From Streptomyces graminofaciens (GTDB lineage: Bacteria; Actinomycetota; Actinomycetes; Streptomycetales; Streptomycetaceae): a stretch of 64,000 nucleotides of DNA. The DNA is taken from NCBI RefSeq assembly GCF_030294945.1, contig NZ_AP018448.1, positions 8,962,501-9,026,500 on the forward strand. Reading direction: 5' to 3'. The position numbers and the translations under genes are program-made. Positions 33,305 to 42,528 of the stretch are shown piece after piece. The stretch's first letter is position 1; each line of letters begins with the position of its first letter. The notes below the pieces were generated by a model, which was not told the DNA's origin, made no database searches, and saw only the letters and a list, made by a program, of their open reading frames with translations.

Positions 33305-35438
33305 CCAGGAGGGCGACGGCCGCGGTCGCCGCCGCCGGGCTGCCCCCAAACGGGGGTCGAGCGGCCCCGTCGGGGCCGAACAAGGGATGGGTTCCGGCCA
33401 TCGCGCGAGCCGCCGCCGCGCGGCCCGGCCGTCCCTCGGCGCACGGCTCTCCGCGGGCCTCGGCGCGCGTCTCGGACCGCTCAAGGAGGGGCTCGCCCCG
33501 CACGCCCGCCGCCTCAGACCGCAGTACCCGCGCCCGGGCCGCACCGACTGGCGTCGCTGGGTGCCCTCCTGGCGGCAGTCGCTGGGGGCCGTCGGTGTCT
33601 CCGTGGGCCTCGGCGTGGTGTTCCTGGGGGTGGCCTACGCCGCCACCGACATACCGGACGACCTCAACACCTTCGCCACCCAGCAGGACAACGTGTACTT
33701 CTGGTCCGACGGCACCCCCATGGCCCGTACGGGCTGGGTGCGGCGGCAGGCGATGCCGCTGAAGGACGTCCCCGAGGACGTGCGCTCGGCGGTCCTCGCG
33801 GCGGAGAACGCGAGTTTCTACTCCGACCCCGGCATCTCCGTCAGCGGCATCACCCGCGCCCTGGTCCGCACGGTCGGCGAGGGCGACACCCAGGGCGGCT
33901 CGACGATCACCCAGCAGTATGTGAAGAACGTCTACCTGAACCAGGACCGTACGCTCGGCCGCAAGCTCACCGAGGCCATGATCGCCCTCAAGCTCGACAA
34001 CAACATGAGCAAGGACAAGATCCTGGAGGGCTACCTCAACACCAGCTGGTTCGGCCGCGGCACCTACGGCATCCAGCGGGCCGCCCAGGCCTACTACGGC
34101 AAGGACGTCGGCGAGCTGAACGCCAGCGAGGCCGCCTTCCTCGCCTCCCTCCTCAAGGGCGCGGGCCTCTACGACCCCGCCCTCAGCCAGGCCAACCGCG
34201 ACCGGGCCGTGGTGCGGTGGGGGTGGATCCTGGACCGGATGGTGGACCTCGGCGAGCTGTCGAAGTCCGAGCGCGCCAAGTACACGAAGTTCCCCGAGCC
34301 GCTGAAGCAGGCGAACTCCTACGACACCGGTAAGCAGAGCGACTACCTGCTGGAACTCGCCGGTCAGTACGCCAAGAAGGCCGCGAACATCTCCGCCCAG
34401 GAGTTCGACCGGGGTGGCTACCAGATCTACACGACCTTCGACAAGAAACGGCAGACGGAGCTGACCGCCGCCGTCACCAAGGCGCGCAAGGATGCGAAGA
34501 AGGACTCCGCGAAGAAGGCGAAGACCACGCACTTCGGCGCCTCCTCGGTGGCCGCCGACGGCCGGATCCTCGCCGTCTACGGCGGCCCGGACCACCGCAC
34601 CCAGGGCTACAACGAGTCGAACGCGACCACGGTCCCCGCGGGGTCGGCCTTCCTGCCGTTCGTCTACGCGGCCGCCCTGCAGTACGGCATCAGCACCGAC
34701 CGCGACTCCGGGAAGACCGGCGTCACCCCGCAGACGCCCTACAACGGCAACGACGCCGTCCCGGTGACCACCCCGGAGGGGCCGTACTGGGACCGCGACG
34801 GCGACAAGGTCTTCGCGCACAACGACGGCAACAGGTCCTGGGGGCAGATCAGCCTGCACACCGCGCTCGCCGAGTCCGTGAACACCCCGTTCATGCAGCT
34901 CGGCATGGACGCGGGTCTGCCCACGGTCCGCAAGACCGCCCAGGACTCCGGATTCCTCGCCTCCAGCTTCGGGGCGGAGGTGCCCGCGCTGTCCGTGGGC
35001 AGCGCCACCCCCAGCGCGATCCGGATGGCCAGCGGCTACAGCACCTTCGCAGCGGACGGCAAGCACACCGAGCCGTACTCGGTGCGCAAGGTCACCCACA
35101 ACGGCTCCAAGGTCCCGATGAACACCCCCAAGGCGAAACGCGCGATGAGCGCCGAGGTGGCCGACCAGGTCACCGACGCGCTGGAGGACGCCTTCACCGG
35201 CGACCACCCTCTCGCCGCCCCCGCCACGGCCCGGGTGGCCGGCAAGGGCGGCACCACGCAGGACGACAAGGCCGCCTGGTACGTCGGCACCGCGAAGTAC
35301 GTGTCGACCGCGGTCGTCGTCTACCGCATCGACCTGACCAAGAGCCTGGAACCGTTGAAGCTCGACGGCATCGCCGGAGAGCCGAACGCGGGCCTGCCTT
35401 ACGAGATCTGGTCCAAGGCCATGAGTCCGCTCGACTGA
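33297..35438 (+). CDS. Class A-type penicillin-binding protein, transpeptidase SxxK motif altered
   Basis: Peptidoglycan polymerase of 713 residues. A basic, disordered N-terminus (1-95) and one membrane anchor (about 97-116) precede a GT51 glycosyltransferase domain: catalytic Glu170 (AAENASFY), QGGSTITQQYVKN (199-211) and Glu226. The penicillin-binding domain follows (about 412-700) with SVN (527-529) and KGG (650-652). The expected SxxK nucleophile motif reads SAFL (450-453), so the general-base Lys is absent. Glycan polymerisation should be intact; transpeptidation is doubtful. It has its own AGGGG 6 bases upstream and a coupled leader ORF. Confidence 0.92.
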   Translation: MASQEGDGRGRRRRAAPKRGSSGPVGAEQGMGSGHRASRRRAARPSLGARLSAGLGARLGPLKEGLAPHARRLRPQYPRPGRTDWRRWVPSWRQSLGAVGVSVGLGVVFLGVAYAATDIPDDLNTFATQQDNVYFWSDGTPMARTGWVRRQAMPLKDVPEDVRSAVLAAENASFYSDPGISVSGITRALVRTVGEGDTQGGSTITQQYVKNVYLNQDRTLGRKLTEAMIALKLDNNMSKDKILEGYLNTSWFGRGTYGIQRAAQAYYGKDVGELNASEAAFLASLLKGAGLYDPALSQANRDRAVVRWGWILDRMVDLGELSKSERAKYTKFPEPLKQANSYDTGKQSDYLLELAGQYAKKAANISAQEFDRGGYQIYTTFDKKRQTELTAAVTKARKDAKKDSAKKAKTTHFGASSVAADGRILAVYGGPDHRTQGYNESNATTVPAGSAFLPFVYAAALQYGISTDRDSGKTGVTPQTPYNGNDAVPVTTPEGPYWDRDGDKVFAHNDGNRSWGQISLHTALAESVNTPFMQLGMDAGLPTVRKTAQDSGFLASSFGAEVPALSVGSATPSAIRMASGYSTFAADGKHTEPYSVRKVTHNGSKVPMNTPKAKRAMSAEVADQVTDALEDAFTGDHPLAAPATARVAGKGGTTQDDKAAWYVGTAKYVSTAVVVYRIDLTKSLEPLKLDGIAGEPNAGLPYEIWSKAMSPLD

Positions 35439-35593
35439 GGCCGAGGAGGCCCGGGGGACTGCCGATGTGTTCGAGGTCTCCCGGGATTCCGGGCAACTGA
35501 TCGGTCGGTTCGCGGGTCCAACAGCCGGCACCCGTATTCGTATCCGCACCCGCACCCGTACGTCACCCCCCACCCTCGCAGAATGAGCCGCAC

Positions 35594-36898
35594 ATGAGCC
35601 CTGGCAGGAAGACCCCGTCCGGTCGCCGCCGAAAAGCGCGCCCGCCCCGGCGCCGTACCACCACCCGCCCGCAGTTCCTGACCGTGGCGGCCCTCCTCGT
35701 CGTCGCCTCGCTCGTCGGCGGCTACATGGTGCTGAACCGCTCGGACAGCACCACCCCGACGGCGTCCTCCTCGGGCGGCAAGGGCACCACGGGCAGGACG
35801 AACTCGGCGGCGGACGACGCGGAACGCAAGTGGGACGGCAAGACCAAGATCATCGGAGACGGCTCCACCTCCTACACGGGCCCGCAGAAGGGCCGGCTGA
35901 AGGCCGAGCCGCTCAAGCCGGGCGAGAAGCCCCCGCAGTTCGTCGTCTTCTCCTGGGACGGCGCGCTGGCGGGCGACGACGGCCTCTTCGAGCACTACCG
36001 CGAGATGGCGAAGAAGTACGACGCCCACATGACGTTCTTCCTCACCGGCATCTACCTGCTGCCCAAGGAGAAGCGGACGCTGTACGACCCGCCGCAGCAC
36101 GAGAAGGGCGCCGCCGCGATCAGCTACCCCACCGATGAGCACATCCGCACCACCCTGGCGGAGCTCGCCGAGGCGTGGAAGGAGGGCAACGAGATAGGCA
36201 CCCACTTCAACGGCCACTTCTGCGGCGAGAAGGGCGGCGACGACTGGAGCGTCGCGGAGTGGAAGCAGGAGATCGAGGAGTTCAACTCCTTCGTCGAGAA
36301 CTGGAAGACCAACACCGGCTTCAAGGACCTGCCCGCCCTGCCCTTCGACATCAAGGCGGTCACCGGCGGCCGCGCGCCCTGCCTGGAGGGCCAGAAGAAC
36401 CTGCTGAAGGCCGCGAAGGACTTCGGCTACCGCTACGACGCCAGCTCCGGCGGCGCGTACCAGGTGTGGCCCGGCAAGAAGAACGGCATCTGGGACTTCC
36501 CGCTGCAGATGCTCCCGTACAACGGCGACTTCCAGGCGCTGTCGATGGACTTCAACTTCCTGTACAACCAGTCCAACGGTGAGACCGACGGCGACCCGGC
36601 GATGTACCCGACGTGGCAGCAGGAGACCATCGACATCTATATGAAGGGCTTCAACCGGGTGTACTACGGCAGCCGGGCGCCCATGTTCATCGGCAACCAC
36701 TTCGAGCAGTGGAACGGCGGCATCTACATGAACGCCGTCGACGAGGTCATCAAGAACGTCTGCACCAAGAAGGACGTCAAGTGCGTGTCCTTCGACGAGC
36801 TGGCGGACTGGATGGACGTCCAGAAGCCGGAGACCCTCGCGGCCCTGCGCAACCTGGACCCCGCGCAGACGGTGGACTGGTCCACGCTCGTGAAGTGA
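35594..36898 (+). CDS. Secreted polysaccharide-deacetylase-like protein
   Basis: Exported protein of 434 residues. A basic N-terminus is followed by a hydrophobic anchor (about 28-47, FLTVAALLVVASLVGGYMVL) and a Ser/Thr-rich linker. The globular domain begins KPPQFVVFSWDGA (about 113), a variant of the NodB TFDDG motif, and carries HFNGHFC (HxxxH metal site, about 205-211). The late block APMFIGNHFEQWNGG (about 359) supplies a further His. It probably acts on cell-wall or exopolysaccharide. It is 155 bases after the PBP gene on the same strand. Confidence 0.8.
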   Translation: MSPGRKTPSGRRRKARPPRRRTTTRPQFLTVAALLVVASLVGGYMVLNRSDSTTPTASSSGGKGTTGRTNSAADDAERKWDGKTKIIGDGSTSYTGPQKGRLKAEPLKPGEKPPQFVVFSWDGALAGDDGLFEHYREMAKKYDAHMTFFLTGIYLLPKEKRTLYDPPQHEKGAAAISYPTDEHIRTTLAELAEAWKEGNEIGTHFNGHFCGEKGGDDWSVAEWKQEIEEFNSFVENWKTNTGFKDLPALPFDIKAVTGGRAPCLEGQKNLLKAAKDFGYRYDASSGGAYQVWPGKKNGIWDFPLQMLPYNGDFQALSMDFNFLYNQSNGETDGDPAMYPTWQQETIDIYMKGFNRVYYGSRAPMFIGNHFEQWNGGIYMNAVDEVIKNVCTKKDVKCVSFDELADWMDVQKPETLAALRNLDPAQTVDWSTLVK

Positions 36899-37069
36899 CC
36901 CGCTCGTGGATGACCTGTTCGTGAAGTGACCCGTGGTTTCGCGGTGACTTGACGGTCTTGCGGTGATGTGACGGTCGTAACGCGACCCCGATGCGGCGCA
37001 CTTGAGGAGGTCATGTAAAGATTCCCCTCCCTGAGAATCCGACCATCTCGGGGTCAAGGAGAAAACACA

Positions 37070-38212
37070 GTGAGATCAAGGATGTTGAGCCGCTGCTGCG
37101 CCACGACGGCAGCGGTCGTTCTCTCCACCGTCCTGCTGCCCGTGGCCGGCGCCCATGCCACCGCGTCGACGCCCAAGGTCACCAAGGCCACCAAGGACGC
37201 CTTCGGCCGCGTCGCGGACAACGTGATCACCGACCGCACCGCCGTCCTGATCGACGGCGCCAAGGCGGCCCGCACGTCGCTCAAGCCGACCGGCGGCGTG
37301 AAGCTGTCCGCCGCGCAGAAGAGCGCCGAGGACACCAAGCTGAAGGCCCTGCGCGCCACGAAGTCCCGCCTCGCGGGCCTCGGGGAGGCCTACACGTCGG
37401 CCGACACGAAGGTCGCCGTGGACAGCACCGCGGTCAAGGGGACGAAGGCCACGGTCAAGGTCACCGAGGCCACGACCTTGAAGTACAAGAAGATACGCGG
37501 CGACGAGCCCACCTCCACGGGCTTCGAGGCGCACCACGTACTGACCTTCACCGCGTCGAACGGCGCCTGGCAGCTGACCGCCATGCGCTCGACGGACGGC
37601 GGCGCCCCCCGGATCAACGATCCCGTGGCCCCGGCGGCGAACGCCAAGCCGAGCCGTACGCCGATGGCCGTCATCGACGCGCCCAAGGCCGCCACCACCT
37701 GGCCCGCCCCCGCCAACGCGAAGACGCTCAACGGCGGGAAGTACAACTACCAGGCGATGGCCACGTACACCGAGAAGTACTGGAAGAACTACAACACGGC
37801 GTACCGCAAGTACAACTCGCTCGGCGGCGACTGCACCAACTACCTCAGCCAGGGCCTCCTCGCGGGTGGCTGGCAGCAGATCTCCAAGGTCACGCCCGAG
37901 GAGTACGACACCTGGTACTACGCGTCGAACGGCAACGCCGACGCCTGGACCGGGGTCAACGAGTGGTCCTGGTTCACCCAGACCGCCAAGCGGACCACCC
38001 CGCTCGCGAACGTCTACCAGCTGGACGTCGGTGACGTCATGCAGATGGACTTCAACCGGGACGGGGAGAAGGACCACTCCATGATGACGACGTACCGCAG
38101 CTCCAGCGGTGTGCCGTATCTGACCTACCACGACGCGGACACCTACCGCCGGTCGGTGGCGAGCCTCATCGCGTCCTACCCGACGGCGAACTACTACGCG
38201 TACCGCACCTGA
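37070..38212 (+). CDS. Secreted amidase-domain protein (Amidase_6 type)
   Basis: Exported protein of 380 residues with a signal peptide (about 1-30, ending VAGAHATA). The middle part has a beta-rich region. The C-terminal NlpC/P60-like amidase_6 domain is at about 220-378: YNYQAMATYTEKYWKNYN, then catalytic Cys in GGDCTNYLSQ (about 251) and His in EKDHSMM (about 341). It is likely a peptidoglycan or peptide amidase. GTG 37070 has AAGGAG 8 bases upstream. The leader holds imperfect direct repeats (GTGAAGTGACCCG twice, 36890-36945). Confidence 0.85.
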   Translation: MRSRMLSRCCATTAAVVLSTVLLPVAGAHATASTPKVTKATKDAFGRVADNVITDRTAVLIDGAKAARTSLKPTGGVKLSAAQKSAEDTKLKALRATKSRLAGLGEAYTSADTKVAVDSTAVKGTKATVKVTEATTLKYKKIRGDEPTSTGFEAHHVLTFTASNGAWQLTAMRSTDGGAPRINDPVAPAANAKPSRTPMAVIDAPKAATTWPAPANAKTLNGGKYNYQAMATYTEKYWKNYNTAYRKYNSLGGDCTNYLSQGLLAGGWQQISKVTPEEYDTWYYASNGNADAWTGVNEWSWFTQTAKRTTPLANVYQLDVGDVMQMDFNRDGEKDHSMMTTYRSSSGVPYLTYHDADTYRRSVASLIASYPTANYYAYRT

Positions 38213-38215
38213 TTC

Positions 38216-38848
38216 TCAGGTTCCGGACCTCGGGCCGGCGTCCTCCTCACCGGGGAGGGCGTCGGCCCGCTCCAGTTTCGCCATCCCCACCCGGGCCTTG
38301 CGCCCCATCTCGCGTTCCGACTCCTGTGGATGGCGGGCCCGCCAGTACGGATTGTCGTGCGGCAGCGCCGTGCCGACCCTGCCGTACATCCCGAACGTCA
38401 TCAGCAGGATGCCGACGACAAAGCTGAACAGGACGTTCTCGATGCGGAACGCGAGGAAGTTCGAGTCGGTGTCCAGCAGGGCCAGGTTGCCGAAGCCGCT
38501 GAGGATGAAGGCGATGCCCAGGACCATGTTCACCGTCGAGGCGAAGTTGCCGCCGATCACCATGCCCACGAGCAGCAGCAGCCCCACACAGATCGACAGG
38601 ACGCTCAGCGTGCCGTTGGTGTTCAGGCCCACGACCTCGTCGCCGCGGGTGTCGAACCAGCCGACCTTGTCGATGAGGCCCAGGATGCCGAAGACGACCA
38701 GGAACAGACCCATCAGGCCCGCCCCGAACCGGTAGACCCTGCTGAGTCGGTGGTCGACGGGAAGGTGCTCGTCGATCCTGATGCGCCGCCGGGGCCCCGC
38801 GTGCCGACCCTTCGTCGGACGCAGTGTGTGCGTGGCGTGCGTGGCCAT
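38216..38848 (-). CDS. DUF4383 integral membrane protein
   Basis: Protein of 210 residues with four hydrophobic segments (about 43-60, 83-100, 105-125, 134-155) between a basic N-terminus and a charged C-terminus. The conserved DUF4383 pattern includes HRLSRVYRFGAGLMGLFLVVFG and NMVLGIAFILSGFGNL. Function unknown. Its stop is 3 bases from the convergent amidase gene's stop, leaving no room for a terminator between them. Confidence 0.88.
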   Translation of the reverse strand: MATHATHTLRPTKGRHAGPRRRIRIDEHLPVDHRLSRVYRFGAGLMGLFLVVFGILGLIDKVGWFDTRGDEVVGLNTNGTLSVLSICVGLLLLVGMVIGGNFASTVNMVLGIAFILSGFGNLALLDTDSNFLAFRIENVLFSFVVGILLMTFGMYGRVGTALPHDNPYWRARHPQESEREMGRKARVGMAKLERADALPGEEDAGPRSGT

Positions 38849-38936
38849 GTCCGCCCTCCCTCGGGTGTCAGCGGAGGCCTGCGTACCCCTTCAGCATCCG
38901 CCCACCGGGCTCGGACCGGCAACCCGGCCGGGCGCC

Positions 38937-40376
38937 TCAGGCGCTCGTGCCGCGCTCCTTGCGGATCAGGTCCACCACCTGGGCCACCGTCTGCCGTACG
39001 CCCTCGGTCTCCGTCAAGAAGTGCCAGTAGTCGGGGTGTCGGCCCTCCAGCGTGGCGATCGCGCGGTCCAGGCGGGCCACGGAGTCGTCCAGGGGGCGGG
39101 CGTGCCGCGGATCGGGCGTCGAGCGGCCCGCCATGGCCAGCCGCTGGGCGTCCCTGATCGCGAACCGCGTCCGGTCGATCTCCTGCTGCGGGTCCTTCTG
39201 CACGGCGTTCAGCCGCGCCAGCCGGTCACCGGCCGCCGACACCGCCTCGTCCGTGCCGTTCAGCAGCGCCCGTACGGTCGACAGGAGCGAGGCCGCGTCC
39301 GGCCAGCGCTGGGCGTCCCGCGCGGCCCGCGCCTCGCGCAGCTTCGACCGGGCCTGCTCGACGTTCTCGGCGGCCTGGTCCGGCACCTGCTGGAGGTCCT
39401 GCCAGCAGGCCGCCACGAACCGCCGCCGCAGCTCGCTCAGCACCTGCGGCACCTGCCCGGCCCGGGTTCTCAGCGCCTCCGCGCGCGTACGCAGAGACAC
39501 CAGCCGGTGGTCGATCTCGGCGGCCCGCTCCGGCAGCCGCTCGGCCTCCGTCCGCACCGCCTCCGCCTCGCGCACCACCCGGTCGGCCCGCTCCAGCGTC
39601 TCCCGTACGCCGTGCCGGCCCGCGCCCTGGTTGAGCTTGGTCAGCTCCGGCGCGAGGGCGGCGAGACGGGCGGCGAGATCGTCGGCCCGCAGCCCCGAAC
39701 CCCGTACGGAGTCGAGGGCGCCCGAGGCGGCCAGCAGGCCCTGCCGGGCGCGCTCCACGGCCGGGGCGAGCCGGGCCAGCTGCGTCTCGGCCGTGCCGAG
39801 CAGCGGCCCGAGGCCCTGCGCGAACCGGTCCAGCTCCTGCTTGGCCCGCCCCAGCTCGTCCTTGGCGGCGGACAACTCGGTCCGGGCGCGGGCGGCGGCG
39901 GACGCCTCCAGGTCGTCCCGGTCCAGGTCATGGGCGTCGACGGCGGCGATGTACTGCGCGCTGACCTGGTCGATCCGCTGCCCCAGCGCGGAGAAGTCGG
40001 CCACGGCCCGGCGCGCGGCCGGCGAGTCGTCGACCGCGGTGATGGTCTCTATCGAGATCCGCAGATCGCGCTGCGCGGTGTCCAGTTCGTAGAACGCCGC
40101 CGCGGCCGCGTCCTTCGCCGCCTGCGCCTCGGCCCGCTGGCTCTCCGCCCGCCCGCCGAACCACCGCCGCGTGCCGCCACCGGCGAAGGCGGCGGGCAGG
40201 GCGAGGGCGAGGAGAAGGGGAAGGGCGAGCAGCGCGACGGTGTCACGGCTCGCGGAGCGGTGTCGGAGGCCGGTCGGTTGTGGTGCACGGCCGCGAGGTT
40301 GTTGTTGTGCGCGCGGCACAAACGGCGTGTACGGCTCTGAAGGTGTCGCCGTCACATCCCTCTCCCGTGCTGTCAT
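38937..40376 (-). CDS. Membrane-anchored coiled-coil protein
   Basis: Protein of about 479 residues. After a Pro/Arg-rich cytoplasmic segment, one membrane helix (about 46-66, TVALLALPLLLALALPAAFAG) leads to a long, almost uninterrupted helical region rich in Ala, Arg, Glu and Leu heptads (about 75-470). No known domain is recognised. It may be structural or a scaffold, comparable to actinobacterial envelope coiled-coil proteins. ATG 40376 is taken; GTG 40355 with GGGAGAGG close before it is an alternative. Confidence 0.75.
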   Translation of the reverse strand: MTARERDVTATPSEPYTPFVPRAQQQPRGRAPQPTGLRHRSASRDTVALLALPLLLALALPAAFAGGGTRRWFGGRAESQRAEAQAAKDAAAAAFYELDTAQRDLRISIETITAVDDSPAARRAVADFSALGQRIDQVSAQYIAAVDAHDLDRDDLEASAAARARTELSAAKDELGRAKQELDRFAQGLGPLLGTAETQLARLAPAVERARQGLLAASGALDSVRGSGLRADDLAARLAALAPELTKLNQGAGRHGVRETLERADRVVREAEAVRTEAERLPERAAEIDHRLVSLRTRAEALRTRAGQVPQVLSELRRRFVAACWQDLQQVPDQAAENVEQARSKLREARAARDAQRWPDAASLLSTVRALLNGTDEAVSAAGDRLARLNAVQKDPQQEIDRTRFAIRDAQRLAMAGRSTPDPRHARPLDDSVARLDRAIATLEGRHPDYWHFLTETEGVRQTVAQVVDLIRKERGTSA

Positions 40377-40476
40377 CCACCCTGCCCGGTTGTCATTCTC
40401 CCACCGGTCAAGGACGAACACACGGGTGGTTCGGTTCGCTGTTGCCGCTGTTTTCGATCAGGGCCCGGGCCGGACG

Positions 40477-41271
40477 TCAGCCCATGGTCCGCAGCTCGAC
40501 CGAGCCGTCCCGGGTGTGCGCGGTCACCACGTGCGAGCTGTCCTCGTCACGGGGCACGGACACGCGCACGGACCCGTCGTCGGCCCTGGTGTCCACCTTG
40601 TACGAGGCGTCGCGCGGCAGCCCGATGTCGATCGACCCGTCGTGGCTGCCGGCCTCCACCAGGTCCGGTACGACGTCGAGTTCGAGCTTCACCGATCCGT
40701 CCTGGGTGTCGGCCCTGACGGACCGCGAGCCGATGCCGATCGCCCGCACCGAGCCGTCCCCGGTGTGCAGCTCCAGCGGCCCGGAGGAGTCGCTGACCCG
40801 CACGGAACCGTCCGCCGTCCGGATCTTCAACGCCTCCTGGAACCCCTTCGCGGTCACGCTTCCGTCGCCGTCCTCGACGACGACTGCGACCCCGCGCGGC
40901 ACCTCGATCCGGTGCCTGGCCGAGCAGTCGGCGACGAACCCCGAGCACTTCATCCGCAGCGTCAGCCGGTCGTCCTTCATCTCCCACGTCACCCGGGGAT
41001 CACCGCCGACCACGATCCGCCCCTCGAACCACCGGGTCACCTCGACCTCGTCGACGTCCGCCGGGACCAGCTCCAGCGCGGAGTCGTCCGAGTCGACGGT
41101 GAGCGTACGGCCCTGGAGGGCGAAGCTCCGGTGCTCGGGATCCTTGTCCTCCTTCGCGTCGGCGCCGCACGCGGCGACGGAGGCCAGGACGGCCACGGCG
41201 AGACCGGCGAGAGCGATCCTCCGGGTCCCCGTGCTGTGTGCCGTACGTGGTGCGTGTGCCGTACGTGCCAT
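40477..41271 (-). CDS. DUF4097-type lipoprotein with DGS repeats
   Basis: Lipoprotein of 264 residues. The signal peptide ends in the lipobox SVAAC (Cys about 35). The mature part is a right-handed beta-helix-like repeat: DGSV or DGSI recurs seven times at about 16-25 residue spacing (DGSVTAKG, DGSVRVSD, DGSVRAIG, DGSVKLEL, DGSIDIG, DGSVRVSV, DGSVELRT), as in DUF4097/adhesin-like proteins. ATG 41271 follows AGGGGGAGAACACC. It lies on the outer face of the membrane; its partner is unknown. Confidence 0.85.
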   Translation of the reverse strand: MARTAHAPRTAHSTGTRRIALAGLAVAVLASVAACGADAKEDKDPEHRSFALQGRTLTVDSDDSALELVPADVDEVEVTRWFEGRIVVGGDPRVTWEMKDDRLTLRMKCSGFVADCSARHRIEVPRGVAVVVEDGDGSVTAKGFQEALKIRTADGSVRVSDSSGPLELHTGDGSVRAIGIGSRSVRADTQDGSVKLELDVVPDLVEAGSHDGSIDIGLPRDASYKVDTRADDGSVRVSVPRDEDSSHVVTAHTRDGSVELRTMG

Positions 41272-41371
41272 GGTGTTCTCCCCCTGCGCCCGCTGCTGCC
41301 TGTCGATGTCCTCGACCGTACGGAGCGGGCGGGTTCCGGGGGATCCGGGCCGCTCCCGGACCATGGGTAGG

Positions 41372-41388
41372 GATAACCCCCGGTTATC
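41372..41388. promoter_or_regulatory. Palindrome upstream of the DGS lipoprotein
   Basis: GATAACC-CCC-GGTTATC, a perfect 17-base palindrome with 7-bp arms, 101 bases upstream of the lipoprotein start and 48 bases before tRNA-Val. It is an AT-containing dyad typical of a repressor site; no regulator is adjacent. Confidence 0.45.
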
Positions 41389-41435
41389 GGTTTGCGGGGC
41401 ATGCCGTCGGGCAATGTAGGCTGTCGGCTTGTCTT

Positions 41436-41507
<72 letters not shown>

Positions 41508-41514
41508 CCCAAGC

Positions 41515-41546
41515 GAAGACCCCGGCCGATCGAGGCCGGGGTCTTC
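41515..41546 (+). terminator. Terminator of tRNA-Val
   Basis: 13-bp perfect arms (GAAGACCCCGGCC at 41515-41527 with 41534-41546) around GATCGA, followed by a T-rich stretch (GTCGTCTTTCCGTTGTCTCTTC). Confidence 0.88.
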
Positions 41547-41593
41547 GTCGTCTTTCCGTTGTCTCTTCGTCGTCTCTTCGTGGGTCAGCGCGC

Positions 41594-41938
41594 TTACTCC
41601 GGCTGTTCCAGGGCCGTCGCGCGGGTGTGCTTCAGGCGGGTCCGGGCGTCCACCTTGTCCTCGGTGGCGACCTCGGCCCAGAAGCGGTGGCAGGTCACGA
41701 ACACGGCGAGCTCCCGCTCGCGCTCGCGGAGCTTCTCCACCTCGGCCTGCTCGTCGGGCGTCCAGCCGGGGGAGGCGGGGCGCTCCACCTTCCGCCAGCC
41801 GTTGTCGTCGCTGAAACCGTCCAGGGGCTCGACCGACCAGGGCAGCCGCTTCAGCAGCGCCAGGAGCTCGGCCCGGACCTGATGCAGCTCCTCCTGACCG
41901 GCGAGGAGGTCACTGGGGAAGTCATAGGTCTTGGCCAC
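41594..41938 (-). CDS. Conserved hypothetical protein, 114 residues
   Basis: Small soluble protein. It opens AKTYDFPSDLLAGQEELHQVRAEL and contains LPWSVEPLDGF, ERPASPGWTPDEQAEVEKLRERERELAVFV and a helical C-terminus rich in charged residues. There is no signal peptide or membrane helix. I recognise it only as a type of hypothetical common in Streptomyces; no function can be proposed. It stands alone between the tRNA-Val terminator (convergent) and the GtrA gene. Confidence 0.75.
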   Translation of the reverse strand: MAKTYDFPSDLLAGQEELHQVRAELLALLKRLPWSVEPLDGFSDDNGWRKVERPASPGWTPDEQAEVEKLRERERELAVFVTCHRFWAEVATEDKVDARTRLKHTRATALEQPE

Positions 41939-42015
41939 GCGGCAATGCTACGCCTGTTCGATTTTGGGATGCGAGTTCCTTCGGTCACTCGGGGGACTGT
42001 GGCGGAACGGAACGG

Positions 42016-42528
42016 TCAGGCGGTGCGGCAGAGCGCCGCCGGGTCGGCGGGTGCCGCGGCGCGGGCCACGGTCGCGGGTACGGGACGGGCCGTGCGGGCG
42101 GGGGTCGGGACCGGCGGGAGGTTCCGCGCGAAGACGACGAGGCGCAGCACCGTGAACCGTGCGACGCCGGCGAGTGCGGAGGCGGACAGGTAGACGACCT
42201 GCTCGAGCATCGCACCGGGTGCCGCCACCAACTGCTGCAGGACGAGCATCGCCACGCAGGTCACCGCATACGCGGCCGCCGCGGACCCGGCCGACTGCGC
42301 ATGCTGGCGCCGGGTCGCGCGCCCGCCGGTGCCGAAGGCGAAGCGGGCGTGCAACTCGGTTGCGAGAAGCGTGGAAACCGCGGTGACCAGGGCGTTGGCC
42401 AGGCCCCATGGCATCCAGGAGGCGAGGGCCGCCACGGCGAAGCTGGAGGTGAGCCCCACTCCGCCGCCGCAGAGCACGAAGCGGGCGAAGGCGGTGAAGG
42501 CGCCGGGTGCCGCCTGCTTTTTTCTCAT
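42016..42528 (-). CDS. GtrA-family membrane protein
   Basis: Protein of 170 residues with four membrane helices (about 10-30, 38-58, 79-101, 107-127) and a Pro/Ala-rich C-terminal tail. GtrA-like proteins take part in flipping or handling of lipid-linked sugars during cell-surface polysaccharide synthesis. Visible family pattern: FVLCGGGVGLTSSF near the start and TELHARFAF before the third helix. No glycosyltransferase neighbour is present here. An unusually AT-rich promoter region lies upstream. Confidence 0.85.
   Translation of the reverse strand: MRKKQAAPGAFTAFARFVLCGGGVGLTSSFAVAALASWMPWGLANALVTAVSTLLATELHARFAFGTGGRATRRQHAQSAGSAAAAYAVTCVAMLVLQQLVAAPGAMLEQVVYLSASALAGVARFTVLRLVVFARNLPPVPTPARTARPVPATVARAAAPADPAALCRTA

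Noticed and set aside
32862..35573. A 903-codon minus-strand open frame antisense to the PBP gene
   Set aside because: Its codons mirror the third-position GC of the real gene. The predicted protein is a low-complexity Val/Gly/Leu/Arg string without domains, the usual shadow of high-GC DNA.
36890..37010. Direct repeats before the amidase gene (GTGAAGTGACCCG and GCGGTGA..TGACGGTC copies)
   Set aside because: Short and imperfect, with no clear dyad; mentioned in the gene entry but not raised as a finding.
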